39,507 nucleotides of DNA from Methanobacteriota archaeon (GCA_019347805.1 JAHWKR010000026.1:1-39507), one strand, 5' to 3'. Positions 17,241-26,368 are shown, numbered from the stretch's first letter. Notes: generated by a model from the sequence alone, not told the origin. Program-made: numbers and translations.

Positions 17241-19826
17241 ATGACCGTGTCCGTGGCAGGCACGACCCCCACGAGCACCGGACCGGGACCGTCCGCCGCA
17301 GCCGAGGCGCCCGAGCCCGAGGTCGAATATGTCGCCCATCCCTGGATCGCTCCCGGCCGCGTCGAGCGTCGTGCCTTCCAGGTCAACCTCGCCGTCGCCG
17401 CGAGCACCCATCCAAGCCTTGTCGTCCTGCCGACCGGGATGGGCAAGACCGTGGTGGCGCTCCTCGTCATCGCCGATCGGCTCGCGCAGGACCCCGACGC
17501 CAAAGTCCTCATTCTCGCCCCGACGAAGCCGCTCGTCGACCAGCACACGCGCTTCTTCCGCGGTCACCTCGTCTTCCCCGGACTCGGCGACCCCGAGTCG
17601 CACGTGACCTCGTTCACCGGAAGTGTGCCGCCCGACAAGCGCAAGGCGCTGTGGAACGACGCACACGTCGTCATCGCCACGCCGCAGGTCATCGAGAACG
17701 ACCTCCTTGCCGGCCGCTACGGCCTCGGTGAGGTCTCGATGCTCGTCTTCGATGAAGCGCACCGGGCCACAGGAGAGTATTCCTACGTGTGGATCTCCGA
17801 GCGCTATGGCCGCGACCGGCCCGACGGACACCGCCTCGGCATCACCGCGAGCCCCGGCTTCTCCGCCGAAAAGATCCTGGAGGTGTGCGGTGACCTGGGC
17901 CTCACGCGGATGGAGATCCGCACCGAGACGGACGAGGACGTCAGACCGTACCTGCACGAACTGCAGGTGGAATGGGAGAAGGTGCCGCTCCCCGACCACC
18001 TCAAAGAGGCCGCCGAAGCGCTCAAGCAAGCGATCCAGCAACGGGTGCAGGCCCTCAAGGGCCTCGAGCTCCTCAAGAACGTCAGCTCGATGCCGTCCCG
18101 CAAGGACCTCCTTGCGCTCGCCGGTGAGATCCAGTCGCGCATCCGGCTCGCCGACGACCCCGACCGCTCCCTCTTCGACGCCATGAGCTACCAGGCGCAG
18201 GCGATGAAGATCCACCATGCGCTCGAACTGGCCGAGACGCAGGGCGCCGCAGGCCTCCTCAGTTACTGGAACCGCCTCGAGAACGAAGCCGGCGGTAAAG
18301 GCGCCTCGAAGGCGACCGCGATGGTGCTCGCCGACGAACGGATCCGCAACGCCGTGGCGCTTGTCGCCGCCGCCAAGGAGGAGGACCCGAAGGTCGACAA
18401 GGTGGTCGACGCCGTGCGCGTCGAACTGGCGGTCGCCGACGACCCCCGCATCATCGTCTTCGCCAATTACCGCGACACGTGCGAACGCATCGTGCAGGAG
18501 CTCAAGCGGCTTCCCGGCTGCCGACCAGTGCGCTTCGTCGGCCAATCGTCACGCGAAGGTGACAAAGGCCTGACACAGAAGGAACAACAGGAGGCGGTGC
18601 GCGCGTTCCGGCGCGGCGAACACAACGTCCTCGTCGCCACCTCGGTCGCCGAGGAAGGCCTCGACATCCCGCAGACCGACCTCGTCGTCTTCTACGAACC
18701 GGTGCCGAGCGAGATCCGGGCCATCCAGAGACGTGGCCGGACGGCCCGCCACCGCAAAGGCCGCGTCTTGGTGCTGATGTACGGCGGGACGCGCGACGAA
18801 GCCTACTATTGGGCGGCGAAACGGCGCGAGCAGAGCATGCGACGCGAACTGCGCGCCATGCAGAGCCGCGTGACCCGGGAACTCAAACGCGTCGAGGCAC
18901 GGCGTGACGAGAGCGGCGCACATGCACCTCGGCTCGACACCTTCAACGGCGGACCGCGGGAGAAGAAGGAGACGGGGACCACGGATCTGGAACGAGGCGC
19001 CGCCGAGGCGTCCCGGCCTGCGACGACGCAGGCGACACAGGCACGTCTCGCTGCGGAGGAGCCGATACCAGAGGAGCCCGATGAAGCACCACCTTCCCCA
19101 CCGTCGATGCTCGGCGTGGGCGGCAGGCGTGACGTGCACACCCACTTCGACGCCCCCAAGAACAAGGACGGGTCCGTGCGGATCCTGGTCGACCACCGCG
19201 AATCGCGCTCGCCCGTCGTCAAGGCGCTCGAGCGTCGCGGCGTGCAGATCGAGGCCGCCCATCTGAGCGTCGCCGACTATGTGGTGAGCGACCGCGTCGC
19301 CATCGAGCGCAAGACCGTCGAGGACTTCCTCGACTCGCTCATGGACGGCCGCCTTATGGCCCAGGCGAAACAGCTCACCGCCTATCTCCGGCCCATCCTG
19401 GTCGTAGAAGGGCAAGGTCTGACCACGCTGCGCAACATCCCCCGCATGAGCGTGTATGGAGCGCTCACCAGCCTCGCCACCGACTTCGGCATCTCGGTCT
19501 TGATGTCGCGTGACACCGACGAGACCGCCGACCTTTTGCTCTCCATCGCCAAACGCGAACAGACCGAGACGCGCCGCACCGCACCGCTCCGCCTCGACAA
19601 GGTCTCCATGTCCGACGCCGACCGCCGGCGCTACGTCGTGGAAGGGCTCCCGGGGGTCTCGGGGGTGCTCGCGCGTCGCCTCCTCGACCGTTTCGGGAGC
19701 GTCGCGGCCGTCCTCGCGGCGTCCGAGGACGAGCTCGTCGAGGTCGAAGGGGTCGGCCGCAAGACCGCGCGGGAGATCCGGCGCCTCCTCATGATGGGCC
19801 ATGACGGCTCCGAAAGCGATAGATAA
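17241..19826 (+). CDS. hef: Hef-type helicase-nuclease (FANCM/XPF family)
   Basis: 861-aa archaeal fork-processing enzyme. The superfamily 2 helicase half has Walker A LPTGMGKT (about 62-69), FDEAHRATGEY (DEAH, about 167), ITASPG (about 200), a helical insert (about 235-400) and motif VI QRRGRTARHRKG (about 496). An acidic, Pro-rich linker (about 560-635) leads to an ERCC4 nuclease: VDHRESRSP (about 650) and IERKTVEDFLDSL with the catalytic ERKxxxD (about 688-695). A tandem helix-hairpin-helix (LPGVSGVLARRLL and VEGVGRKTAREI) ends the protein. All nuclease residues are present, so it should be active on stalled forks. The start is uncertain: ATG 17193 adds 16 residues but lies upstream of the predicted transcription start. 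Confidence 0.93.
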   Translation: MTVSVAGTTPTSTGPGPSAAAEAPEPEVEYVAHPWIAPGRVERRAFQVNLAVAASTHPSLVVLPTGMGKTVVALLVIADRLAQDPDAKVLILAPTKPLVDQHTRFFRGHLVFPGLGDPESHVTSFTGSVPPDKRKALWNDAHVVIATPQVIENDLLAGRYGLGEVSMLVFDEAHRATGEYSYVWISERYGRDRPDGHRLGITASPGFSAEKILEVCGDLGLTRMEIRTETDEDVRPYLHELQVEWEKVPLPDHLKEAAEALKQAIQQRVQALKGLELLKNVSSMPSRKDLLALAGEIQSRIRLADDPDRSLFDAMSYQAQAMKIHHALELAETQGAAGLLSYWNRLENEAGGKGASKATAMVLADERIRNAVALVAAAKEEDPKVDKVVDAVRVELAVADDPRIIVFANYRDTCERIVQELKRLPGCRPVRFVGQSSREGDKGLTQKEQQEAVRAFRRGEHNVLVATSVAEEGLDIPQTDLVVFYEPVPSEIRAIQRRGRTARHRKGRVLVLMYGGTRDEAYYWAAKRREQSMRRELRAMQSRVTRELKRVEARRDESGAHAPRLDTFNGGPREKKETGTTDLERGAAEASRPATTQATQARLAAEEPIPEEPDEAPPSPPSMLGVGGRRDVHTHFDAPKNKDGSVRILVDHRESRSPVVKALERRGVQIEAAHLSVADYVVSDRVAIERKTVEDFLDSLMDGRLMAQAKQLTAYLRPILVVEGQGLTTLRNIPRMSVYGALTSLATDFGISVLMSRDTDETADLLLSIAKREQTETRRTAPLRLDKVSMSDADRRRYVVEGLPGVSGVLARRLLDRFGSVAAVLAASEDELVEVEGVGRKTAREIRRLLMMGHDGSESDR

Positions 19827-19870
19827 ACGGCCCAGGTCCGCGGCGGCCCTGGTGCGGTGCCAGCACGACA

Positions 19871-19879
19871 GATTTATCC
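19871..19879 (+). promoter_or_regulatory. TATA-like box for the membrane protein at 19911
   Basis: GATTTATCC, about 36 bp before the ATG, giving a short leader of about 10 nt. It lies in the hef-to-membrane-protein gap. Confidence 0.5.
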
Positions 19880-19910
19880 TGGGTACATCGCGATACGCGC
19901 CGAGAGGCCG

Positions 19911-20984
19911 ATGTACCGACCCCCCCAGACCCTCGCCCAGGCCAACACCGTGGACACGGCGAAGGACTTCTTCATCAACATCTTCACCGGGGTCCAGGAC
20001 GGCGACATCTTCTCGCTCATCGTCGTCGGCATCGGCATCTGGATCCTCGCCCGACTCCTCTTCGCGCGCTGGGTCTTCACCATCGTCAACAACACGATGA
20101 TCGCCGGCGGCCTCGGCTACGCCGTCTGGTGGGGCGCCAAGTGGCTCGAGACGGAGAAGGGCATGACCACCGCCTCGCAGGTGCTCCTCATCGGAGGTGG
20201 CCTGCTCGTCTTCTTCCTCTACTTCGCCATGATCTACACGGCCATCCTGCGCCACCAACGGGAAAAGAACGTCCCAGACAAGCCGGCCAAGGCGAAAGGC
20301 AAGGTCGCGGTGACCGGCGCGAACCCCTCCACCGCCTTCGGCCGCAAGACCACCGTCAGACCCGGCGCCACCACGACCCGCATCGGCGCTGGACCCTTGC
20401 AGCACCAGAACATCCCCATCCACCAGACGAAAGAACCCGCCACCGTGGAGTTCGAAGAGACCGGACAGGCGCCAGGAGGCGCCAAGCCCACCGCCGCAGG
20501 AGCCGAACCCCTGCACGAGACGAACCGCCTCGAGGACGTCCTCGGTAAGATGAACATCCTCGGCAAATCGAGCGACCAGAACATCATGACCGTCATGGTC
20601 CTCATCCTGGTCGCCGAGTTCGGTGTCTTCACCGGCAAGACCATCGCCGCCCCCACCGCCCAGACCGGCATGTTCCTCGCCGCCATCTTCGCCGTCGGTG
20701 CCATCGTCTTCGTCAAGACCTCCTACAAGGACTACTGGCGCGGTGTCCGCCACTTCGTCTTCGCCACGCTCTTCGCCGTCGGGCTCTCCCTCGTCATGCT
20801 CGTCTACTGGCAGACCTGGTGCGACCCGGGAGTCGCGGCGGCCGCCGCCGAATGCGTCGAGATGACCGGGAACAGCCGATGGAGCACGGTCCTCAACCCC
20901 AACTATTATTTCGCCTCCGACGGCCTCATCGCCGCCATCTCCGCGGTCGCGTTCAGCACGCTCCTCACCAAGGGCGGCGGGTAG
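19911..20984 (+). CDS. Multi-spanning membrane protein of unknown function
   Basis: 357-aa protein with about seven transmembrane helices in two groups: three in the first 120 residues, then a cytoplasmic, Pro/Thr/Lys-rich loop of about 100 residues, then four helices (from about 225). The last extracytoplasmic loop has two Cys (WCDPG and AECVEM) that could pair. No family is recognised. A TATA-like GATTTATCC at 19871-19879 predicts a transcription start near 19901, ten bases before the ATG used here. The gene follows hef by 84 bp with its own promoter, so a shared function is not implied. Confidence 0.7.
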   Translation: MYRPPQTLAQANTVDTAKDFFINIFTGVQDGDIFSLIVVGIGIWILARLLFARWVFTIVNNTMIAGGLGYAVWWGAKWLETEKGMTTASQVLLIGGGLLVFFLYFAMIYTAILRHQREKNVPDKPAKAKGKVAVTGANPSTAFGRKTTVRPGATTTRIGAGPLQHQNIPIHQTKEPATVEFEETGQAPGGAKPTAAGAEPLHETNRLEDVLGKMNILGKSSDQNIMTVMVLILVAEFGVFTGKTIAAPTAQTGMFLAAIFAVGAIVFVKTSYKDYWRGVRHFVFATLFAVGLSLVMLVYWQTWCDPGVAAAAAECVEMTGNSRWSTVLNPNYYFASDGLIAAISAVAFSTLLTKGGG

Positions 20985-21047
20985 TCCGGAGAGCCGACAG
21001 GACGGCGAGGGATGGAGGGACGTATCCACCCGAGTGGGCACCAGGAC

Positions 21048-21055
21048 TCTAATAG
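21048..21055 (+). promoter_or_regulatory. TATA-like box for the ACT-domain gene
   Basis: TCTAATAG, centred about 31 bp before the ATG at 21083. Confidence 0.5.
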
Positions 21056-21082
21056 GATACGGCTCATCCCACGGAGACGGAC

Positions 21083-21751
21083 ATGGTGCAACGGGTACGA
21101 CAAGCCCATACCGGCTCGGTCGCCGAAGAAGTGCGCAGCTACATCGACAGTCGCCCGGTGGTCCGGGACGCCGTCGCCATGGGCATCGTCAACCTGTCGG
21201 CGCTGACACGCAAGATCATGCAAGAGACCGGCATCTCCCAAGAGGAGGCGGTCCTCGTCGCGTGCCGCCGTTACGAATCCCCGAACGACGGCGCCGGCTT
21301 CGAAGCGGGCATCCGCGACGTCCTCAAGCGCGGCAACCTGGAAGTGCGCACCCACGCCGCGCTCCTCAACGTGCGCCCCAGCTGGGACGTCTACCACAAG
21401 CTCGAGCGCACCATGAGCGCCTTCCACGGCCAGCACCACCCTCTCCATGTCATCCAGGGGAGCGACTCGCTCACCATCATCACCGACGAAGGGGTGTTGT
21501 CGGAGATCGAGGAGATCGTCGGGGAGGAGCAGGTCATCAAGCGCCGCACGCAGCTCGTCGAACTCAACCTGCGCGTCCCCGAAGAGAGCGAGATGGTGCC
21601 CGGCATCGTGGCGTTCCTGACCTCGAGCCTCGCCTCGCGCGGTATCAACGTCCTCGAGGTCATCTCGGTCTACAAGGACAACATGTTCCTCATCGAAGAG
21701 GACGATCTCTTCGAGGCGTTCGGAATCCTGAACGGGCTCATCCGGAACTGA
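21083..21751 (+). CDS. ACT-domain protein with N-terminal helical domain
   Basis: 222-aa soluble protein. The N-terminal 65 residues look like a helical DNA-binding-type region (SVAEEVRSYIDSRPVV, NLSALTRKIMQETGISQEEAVLVACRRY). The C-terminal part (about 155-222) has an ACT-like pattern: VELNLRVPEESEMVPGIVAFLTSSLASRGINVLEVISVYKD segment followed by MFLIEEDDLFEAF. ACT domains bind amino acids and tune enzymes or regulators. Its stop overlaps the argD stop by 14 bp in convergent orientation, so a link to arginine synthesis is suggested only by position. ATG start with a TATA-like box upstream. Family call moderate; ligand unknown. Confidence 0.7.
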   Translation: MVQRVRQAHTGSVAEEVRSYIDSRPVVRDAVAMGIVNLSALTRKIMQETGISQEEAVLVACRRYESPNDGAGFEAGIRDVLKRGNLEVRTHAALLNVRPSWDVYHKLERTMSAFHGQHHPLHVIQGSDSLTIITDEGVLSEIEEIVGEEQVIKRRTQLVELNLRVPEESEMVPGIVAFLTSSLASRGINVLEVISVYKDNMFLIEEDDLFEAFGILNGLIRN

Positions 21752-22970
21752 GGCTCGACGCGATGGCATCCACCACGACCGGCAGCGACTCGTAGAGCTC
21801 GTCCTCGCCGATCGTGAGCGGCGGAGCGAACCGGACCACCGATTTTCCGGCCTGACCGATGATGACCCCGTCCTCCTCGGCGCGTCTTACGACCTCTGGT
21901 GCGACCGGCTTCGGAAGCGGGACCCCCTGCAGCATGCCGAGGCCGCGCGGGACAAGACCATGCGGGGCAAGGGCGTCCGTCAGGCGGTCGGAGAGCCGCA
22001 ACCCGAGTCGTGCCGCGCGCCGACCGAGGTTCTCGCGCTCATAGATGTCGAGGACCGCGAGCGCGGCCGCGGACGAGACCGGGTTCCCTCCGAACGTGGT
22101 CCCGTGGCTGCCGGGGCCCATCTTGGCGGCAAGGTCGGGACGGACCAGCATGGCGCCGATCGGCATGCCGCCGCCGAGCGCCTTGGCGAGCGTGATGATG
22201 TCGGGCTTGGCGGCGAAATGCTCGTGCGCGAAGAAATGCCCGGTGCGTCCCATGCCGGTCTGCACCTCGTCGGCGACGAGTACCGTGCCATGCGCCTCCT
22301 TGAGTCTGGAGAGCGTGTCGGCGGTCTCGCGCGCCATCGGCACGACCCCGCCCTCACCCTGAAGGAACTCGGCGAAGAAGCCGGCCACCTGGTGTTCCTC
22401 GAACACCTGTTCCAGCGCGGCGGGGTCGTTGAACGGCACATGGACGACGCCGCCTGGGAGCGGCCCGAAGCCTTCCTGATAGGCAGGCTGTCCGGTGAGC
22501 GCCAGCGCGCCGAGCGTCCGGCCATGGAAGCTGCCATTGAACGCCACCACGACGGGTGCGTCCATGCCTTCCATGTGGGCGTGACGGCGGACCACCTTGA
22601 GCGCCGCCTCGTTCGCCTCCGCGCCCGAGTTGACGAGCATGACCTTGCGACCGCCGGAGAGCGCATGAAGACGCTCGCAGAGCCTCAGGGCGACGTCGGA
22701 AGCGTAGAGGTTGGAGACGTGGCCGAGGCGCGCCACCTGGTCGGAGACCGCCTTCACGACCTCCGGGTGCGCGTGGCCGACGATGTTGACCGCGAGGCCC
22801 GCAAGGAGGTCGACATAGGTGCGGCCGTCATGGCCCTTCAGACGCGCGCCTTCCCCTTCGGTGAACATGAGGCGCGGCGTGCCGTAGTTCGGCATGTGCA
22901 CGCGCTCCCAGCGCTCGGTGTGCGGAACATCGGGCGCGTCCGTGGTGATGGCCTCGACCGTCTCGGTCAT
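21738..22970 (-). CDS. argD: Acetylornithine aminotransferase
   Basis: 410-aa class III PLP aminotransferase. Blocks include DLLAGLAVNIVGHAHP, NSGAEANEAALKVVRRHAH (about 115-133), FNGSFHGRTLGALALTGQ, LVADEVQTGMGRTG with the PLP-contact Asp, and TLAKALGGGMPIGAM with the Schiff-base Lys. It transaminates N-acetylglutamate semialdehyde with glutamate to give acetylornithine. It is the last gene of argC-argJ-argB-argD; its ATG overlaps the argB stop by 4 bp (ATGA). The operon setting separates it from other class III aminotransferases. In some organisms the same enzyme also acts in lysine synthesis; nothing here shows that. Confidence 0.93.
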   Translation of the reverse strand: MTETVEAITTDAPDVPHTERWERVHMPNYGTPRLMFTEGEGARLKGHDGRTYVDLLAGLAVNIVGHAHPEVVKAVSDQVARLGHVSNLYASDVALRLCERLHALSGGRKVMLVNSGAEANEAALKVVRRHAHMEGMDAPVVVAFNGSFHGRTLGALALTGQPAYQEGFGPLPGGVVHVPFNDPAALEQVFEEHQVAGFFAEFLQGEGGVVPMARETADTLSRLKEAHGTVLVADEVQTGMGRTGHFFAHEHFAAKPDIITLAKALGGGMPIGAMLVRPDLAAKMGPGSHGTTFGGNPVSSAAALAVLDIYERENLGRRAARLGLRLSDRLTDALAPHGLVPRGLGMLQGVPLPKPVAPEVVRRAEEDGVIIGQAGKSVVRFAPPLTIGEDELYESLPVVVDAIASSLSSG

Positions 22971-23800
22971 GCCATCGCCTCGGCGGCCGACGACTTGACG
23001 GTGAGCCAGGTGCCATGGGACGGCACCGCCTCGAGCGCCCGGGCAAGTGTCTCGGGGCCGAGCTTGGTGATCAGGACGTCCTTGACGCCGGCATCGAGCG
23101 CGAACAGCGCCGCTTCGAGCTTCGGCATCATGCCGCCCTTCGCCGCACCCGAAGCAAGAAGCGCCTTGCAGGTGTCGCGGTCGAGCGAAGGCACAGGGTC
23201 GCCGTTCTGGTCGCGGACGTGCGGGACGTCGGTGGCCAGGAGCAGACGGTCGGCGCCGACCGCCTTGGCGAGCGCCGAGGCGGCCTCGTCGGCGTTGATG
23301 TTGAGCGGGCCAGCATCGTCGGAGCCGACCGGCGTGATGACGAGCACCGGCCCGCCCTCTTCGGTAAAAAGCCGGTCCATGCCGAGGACATCGTCATCGG
23401 TCGACGGGATGCGGATGTCGGTGACCGTGCCGACCCGGCCGAGGTCGAAGCCGTCGTCGAGCACCTTCTTCTCGGCGCGGTAGACGCCGGCGGCGCTCGG
23501 CACCTGCATCGCATGCAGCCCTTTCTGGGTCAGCCTCTTCGCGAGTTCCGAGCCGACCGTGTCGAGTTCGCGGCGGACGACCTCGGCGGCCACGGTGGAG
23601 GTGACCCGCAGACCTTTGTGCTTGATGGGCGCCTCTCCCGATTCCGAGAGCGCGCGGTCGATCTGGGGACCCGCTCCGTGGACGAGGATGGTGCGCACCC
23701 CCGCCTCCTGGAGCGGCCGCAGGCCGGCGACAAGATGGTCGATGGTCTCCTCCTCGAGCGCGACGGCGCCTCCGAGCTTCAAGACGAGTGTCTTCATCAT
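22967..23800 (-). CDS. argB: Acetylglutamate kinase
   Basis: 277-aa amino-acid-kinase-family enzyme that phosphorylates N-acetylglutamate. TLVLKLGGAVA (3-13) binds the nucleotide phosphates, LVHGAGPQID (about 39-48) binds substrate, and NINADEAASALAKAVGADRLLLATDVPHV carries the ADP-site residues. The protein starts directly at the first beta strand, lacking the N-terminal helix that arginine-inhibited NAGKs use for hexamer assembly, so it is probably arginine-insensitive (inference). A GTGATCC sequence, complementary to the archaeal 16S 3' end, precedes the ATG, so this internal gene has a ribosome site. It lies 8 bp after argJ. Confidence 0.93.
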   Translation of the reverse strand: MMKTLVLKLGGAVALEEETIDHLVAGLRPLQEAGVRTILVHGAGPQIDRALSESGEAPIKHKGLRVTSTVAAEVVRRELDTVGSELAKRLTQKGLHAMQVPSAAGVYRAEKKVLDDGFDLGRVGTVTDIRIPSTDDDVLGMDRLFTEEGGPVLVITPVGSDDAGPLNINADEAASALAKAVGADRLLLATDVPHVRDQNGDPVPSLDRDTCKALLASGAAKGGMMPKLEAALFALDAGVKDVLITKLGPETLARALEAVPSHGTWLTVKSSAAEAMA

Positions 23801-23808
23801 GGGATCAC

Positions 23809-25062
23809 TTAGGTGGAATAAGCCGAGTTGAAACGGACATAAGCCTCCGTGAGGTCGGAGCCCCAGGCGGTCGCCGAGGCGTCTCCGGAGGCGAGGTCGA
23901 TGCGGATGCGCATCTCCTTCGTGGCGAAGGCGCGGGCGGCGTCCTTCAGCGCGCCCGTCGGTTCGCCCTTGTCGAGGACGGTGGCCCCGCCTTCCGCGCC
24001 GTCGAACGTGATGGAGACCGACGCCGGGTCGATGGCGACCTCGGTCTGGCCGAGGGCGGCGACGATGCGGCCCCAGTTGGGGTCACCGCCGTAGACGGCG
24101 GCCTTGACCAGGTTGGAAGAACTCACCGCGCGTGCGGCGGCACGGGCGTCGGCCACGGAAGCGGCACCTTCCACGACCACCTCGATGAGATGCGTGGCGC
24201 CCTCGCCGTCGGTGGGGATCATCTTGGCGAGATCGGTGCAGACCGCGCGGAAGGCGTCGGAGAGGGCGTGCCATTCGGGTGTGCCGGGAGCGACGAGCGC
24301 GCCGCCCTCGGCGCCGTTGGCGAACGCGGCGACCATGTCGTTGGTCGATTCGTCGCCGTCGACGCTGATCATGTTGAACGTCTCGTCGACGGTCTCGGCG
24401 AGGAGCGCCTGGAAGTGGTCCTCGGCGACCGGCGCGTCGGTGACCACGAAGCCGAGCATGGTGGCCATGTTGGGGTGGATCATGCCCGCGCCCTTGGCGA
24501 TGCCGGCGACGTGGAACGTGCGGCCTTCGACCTCGACGCTGCGCTCCGCCTGTTTCGTGTAGGCGTCGGTCGTGGTGATGGCCTCGGCGACCTCGTCGCC
24601 TGTCGCCGTGTCGAGTCCGCCCGCGCATTCGGTGATGCCGGTGCGGATCTTCTCCATGTCGAGCGGGCGGCCGATGATGCCGGTCGACGCGACCATGACC
24701 TGCTCAGGCTTGAGGCCGAGGGCGCGGGCGGCGAGGACAGTCATCTCCTCGGCGTCCTTCGCTCCGCGGGTGCCTGTGCAGGCGTTGGCGTTGCCGGAGT
24801 TGACGACGATCGCGCGCACGTCGCCCGCCTTGATGCGGCGCTTGCTCAGCAGCACCGGTGCGGCGGCGAAGGCGTTCTGGGTGAAAACGGCGGCGGCGCT
24901 TGTGACGCGGTCAGAGACGATGAGGGCCATGTCGCGGCGTTTCCGCTTGAGCCCGCAATGGACGCCGTTCGCGCGGAATCCGGGAACGGCGTTGATGCCG
25001 GTCTTCGTCATCTGGGTCGCCTGCTGACCTTTGGAGGAGAATGTGGTGGTGTCTTCTGTCAT
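23809..25062 (-). CDS. argJ: Bifunctional ornithine acetyltransferase / N-acetylglutamate synthase
   Basis: 417-aa ArgJ. It moves the acetyl group from acetylornithine to glutamate and so recycles it; some ArgJ enzymes also make acetylglutamate from acetyl-CoA. The self-cleavage site HPNMATMLGF with its nucleophilic Thr is intact, as are the GFRANGVHCGLKRKRRDMAL, VFTQNAFAAAPV and ANACTGTRGAKDAEE blocks. The ATG immediately follows the argC stop codon with no gap. Its presence means this archaeon uses the classic acetylated arginine pathway rather than the LysW carrier route. Confidence 0.95.
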   Translation of the reverse strand: MTEDTTTFSSKGQQATQMTKTGINAVPGFRANGVHCGLKRKRRDMALIVSDRVTSAAAVFTQNAFAAAPVLLSKRRIKAGDVRAIVVNSGNANACTGTRGAKDAEEMTVLAARALGLKPEQVMVASTGIIGRPLDMEKIRTGITECAGGLDTATGDEVAEAITTTDAYTKQAERSVEVEGRTFHVAGIAKGAGMIHPNMATMLGFVVTDAPVAEDHFQALLAETVDETFNMISVDGDESTNDMVAAFANGAEGGALVAPGTPEWHALSDAFRAVCTDLAKMIPTDGEGATHLIEVVVEGAASVADARAAARAVSSSNLVKAAVYGGDPNWGRIVAALGQTEVAIDPASVSITFDGAEGGATVLDKGEPTGALKDAARAFATKEMRIRIDLASGDASATAWGSDLTEAYVRFNSAYST

Positions 25063-26136
25063 CTATGGGTGGCCCCCGATCATGGGCAGGCCGAGCGTCG
25101 GATCGTATCCGAGCGCGAGGTTGAGGTTGTGGACGGCTTGTCCGGAACCGCCTTTGACGAGGTTGTCGATGGCGCCGCGCGCGACGAGCATGTTCGCCTC
25201 GGGGTCGACATCGACCGCGACGTCGCAGAGGGTGCTGCCGCGGACATGGGCGGTGTCGGCCTCCTCGACGAGGCGCACGGTCACCGCATCGGCGTAGCGC
25301 TTGGCGTAGACCTCCTTGACCGCGTCGGGCGTGACATGCTCATGGAGCGGTGCATAGACGGTGGCGAGCAGTCCACGGTTCTGGGGCACAAGGTGCGGCG
25401 TGAAGCGGACCGGCCGGGCGCGACCGCCTTGGGTGGCGCGATCGTGGCAGGCGACGGCCGCCTGGATCTCGTATTGATGGTCGTGGCCGACCACCTTGTA
25501 GGCGTGCACCGATTCGTTGGTGTCCGTGAAATGGAGTTCGGGGCGGGGTGTGGCACCCGCGCCGGAGACGCCCGATTTGCCGTCGACGACGATCGGCCCC
25601 GGGGCGACGAGGCCCGCTTCGACAGCGGGCAGTGTGGCGAGGAGGCTGGCGGTCGGGTAACAACCGGGGTTGGCGATGCGCTTGGTGCCCTTCTGCACCT
25701 GGAACGGCGTGTCGACGAGGCCATAGGTCCACCCGGTCGCCCGGGCGGCCTCGGTGGTCGCATCGGTCGCGCTCGCGCCGCCGACGGTGACCATCTGGCG
25801 CGCCTTCTGGAACGAGGCGATCGCCTCGAGGCGGTGGTCGCGGGACAGGTCGACGACGAGCGGACCGTCCGGGTCGAGGTCGGCGACGCACTTTTTTGCG
25901 TCCCCGCCCGCGGTGGCGAAGAGGACGGCGTCGGCGTTCTGCACCACTTCGTCGTCCCAAGAGCGCATCTCGAGGCCCTTGATATGACGGAAAGCGGGGA
26001 CGGTGGCTCCGAACTCGCCGCCGGGGCTGCCGAGGGATACGGGCAGGACCTCGTCCACCTTGGGGTGCGAAAGGAGGAACCGGACCAGTTCCCGGCCGAG
26101 ATATCCTCTTGCGCCTACGATCGCGACTTGTGACAC
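25063..26136 (-). CDS. argC: N-acetyl-gamma-glutamyl-phosphate reductase
   Basis: 357-aa NADPH-dependent reductase producing N-acetylglutamate semialdehyde. The Rossmann motif VGARGYLGRELVRFL begins at about residue 6. The catalytic Cys lies in NPGCYPTASLLA, and the FTPHLVPQNRGLLATVYA block carries the conserved His. First gene of the arg operon. The start codon is not an ATG: GTG at 26136 gives MSQVAIVGARG, and a TTG at 26142 two codons earlier is the alternative. No strong TATA box is visible; a weak TTCAAGTC lies about 29 bp upstream. No obvious arginine operator was seen in the 270-bp gap to the UPF0147 gene. Confidence 0.93.
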   Translation of the reverse strand: MSQVAIVGARGYLGRELVRFLLSHPKVDEVLPVSLGSPGGEFGATVPAFRHIKGLEMRSWDDEVVQNADAVLFATAGGDAKKCVADLDPDGPLVVDLSRDHRLEAIASFQKARQMVTVGGASATDATTEAARATGWTYGLVDTPFQVQKGTKRIANPGCYPTASLLATLPAVEAGLVAPGPIVVDGKSGVSGAGATPRPELHFTDTNESVHAYKVVGHDHQYEIQAAVACHDRATQGGRARPVRFTPHLVPQNRGLLATVYAPLHEHVTPDAVKEVYAKRYADAVTVRLVEEADTAHVRGSTLCDVAVDVDPEANMLVARGAIDNLVKGGSGQAVHNLNLALGYDPTLGLPMIGGHP

Positions 26137-26142
26137 GGACAA

Positions 26143-26368
26143 GGAAGTCAGGCGTGGCTTGACTTGAACCTACTGACCACTTTGGGGTCGAATCCGAAGG
26201 GTGTGACCGAAATCGGACAGGTACGTCGCTACAGGTTGACGAACCCTGTGAACTGTTGGCATGTGACGAACTTGCGCGGGTCGGCTGCGGATGGCCGTCG
26301 TGCCATGCGAAGGCGTATGCGGATGCGCGTCCCGGTCCCGGCGTGTCTCCAGTAAGAGGCCGCAACCA
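26143..26368. other. Intergenic region between argC and UPF0147
   Basis: About 225 bp of divergent spacer. It holds a weak argC promoter candidate near 26160-26170. No tRNA, hairpin or coding frame was supported; short near-repeats GTGACGAAC and GACGAACCC occur around 26239-26275. Confidence 0.4.

Noticed and set aside
18549..21041. Minus-strand open frame of about 830 codons antisense to hef and the next gene.
   Set aside because: It is a shadow: the plus-strand frames encode conserved Hef motifs, and GC-rich codons rarely give antisense stops. The product is low-complexity and Asp/Gly/Val-rich.
23788..26133. Plus-strand open frame of about 780 codons across argC and argJ.
   Set aside because: Antisense to two confidently identified Arg enzymes; composition is that of reverse-complemented GC-rich coding DNA.
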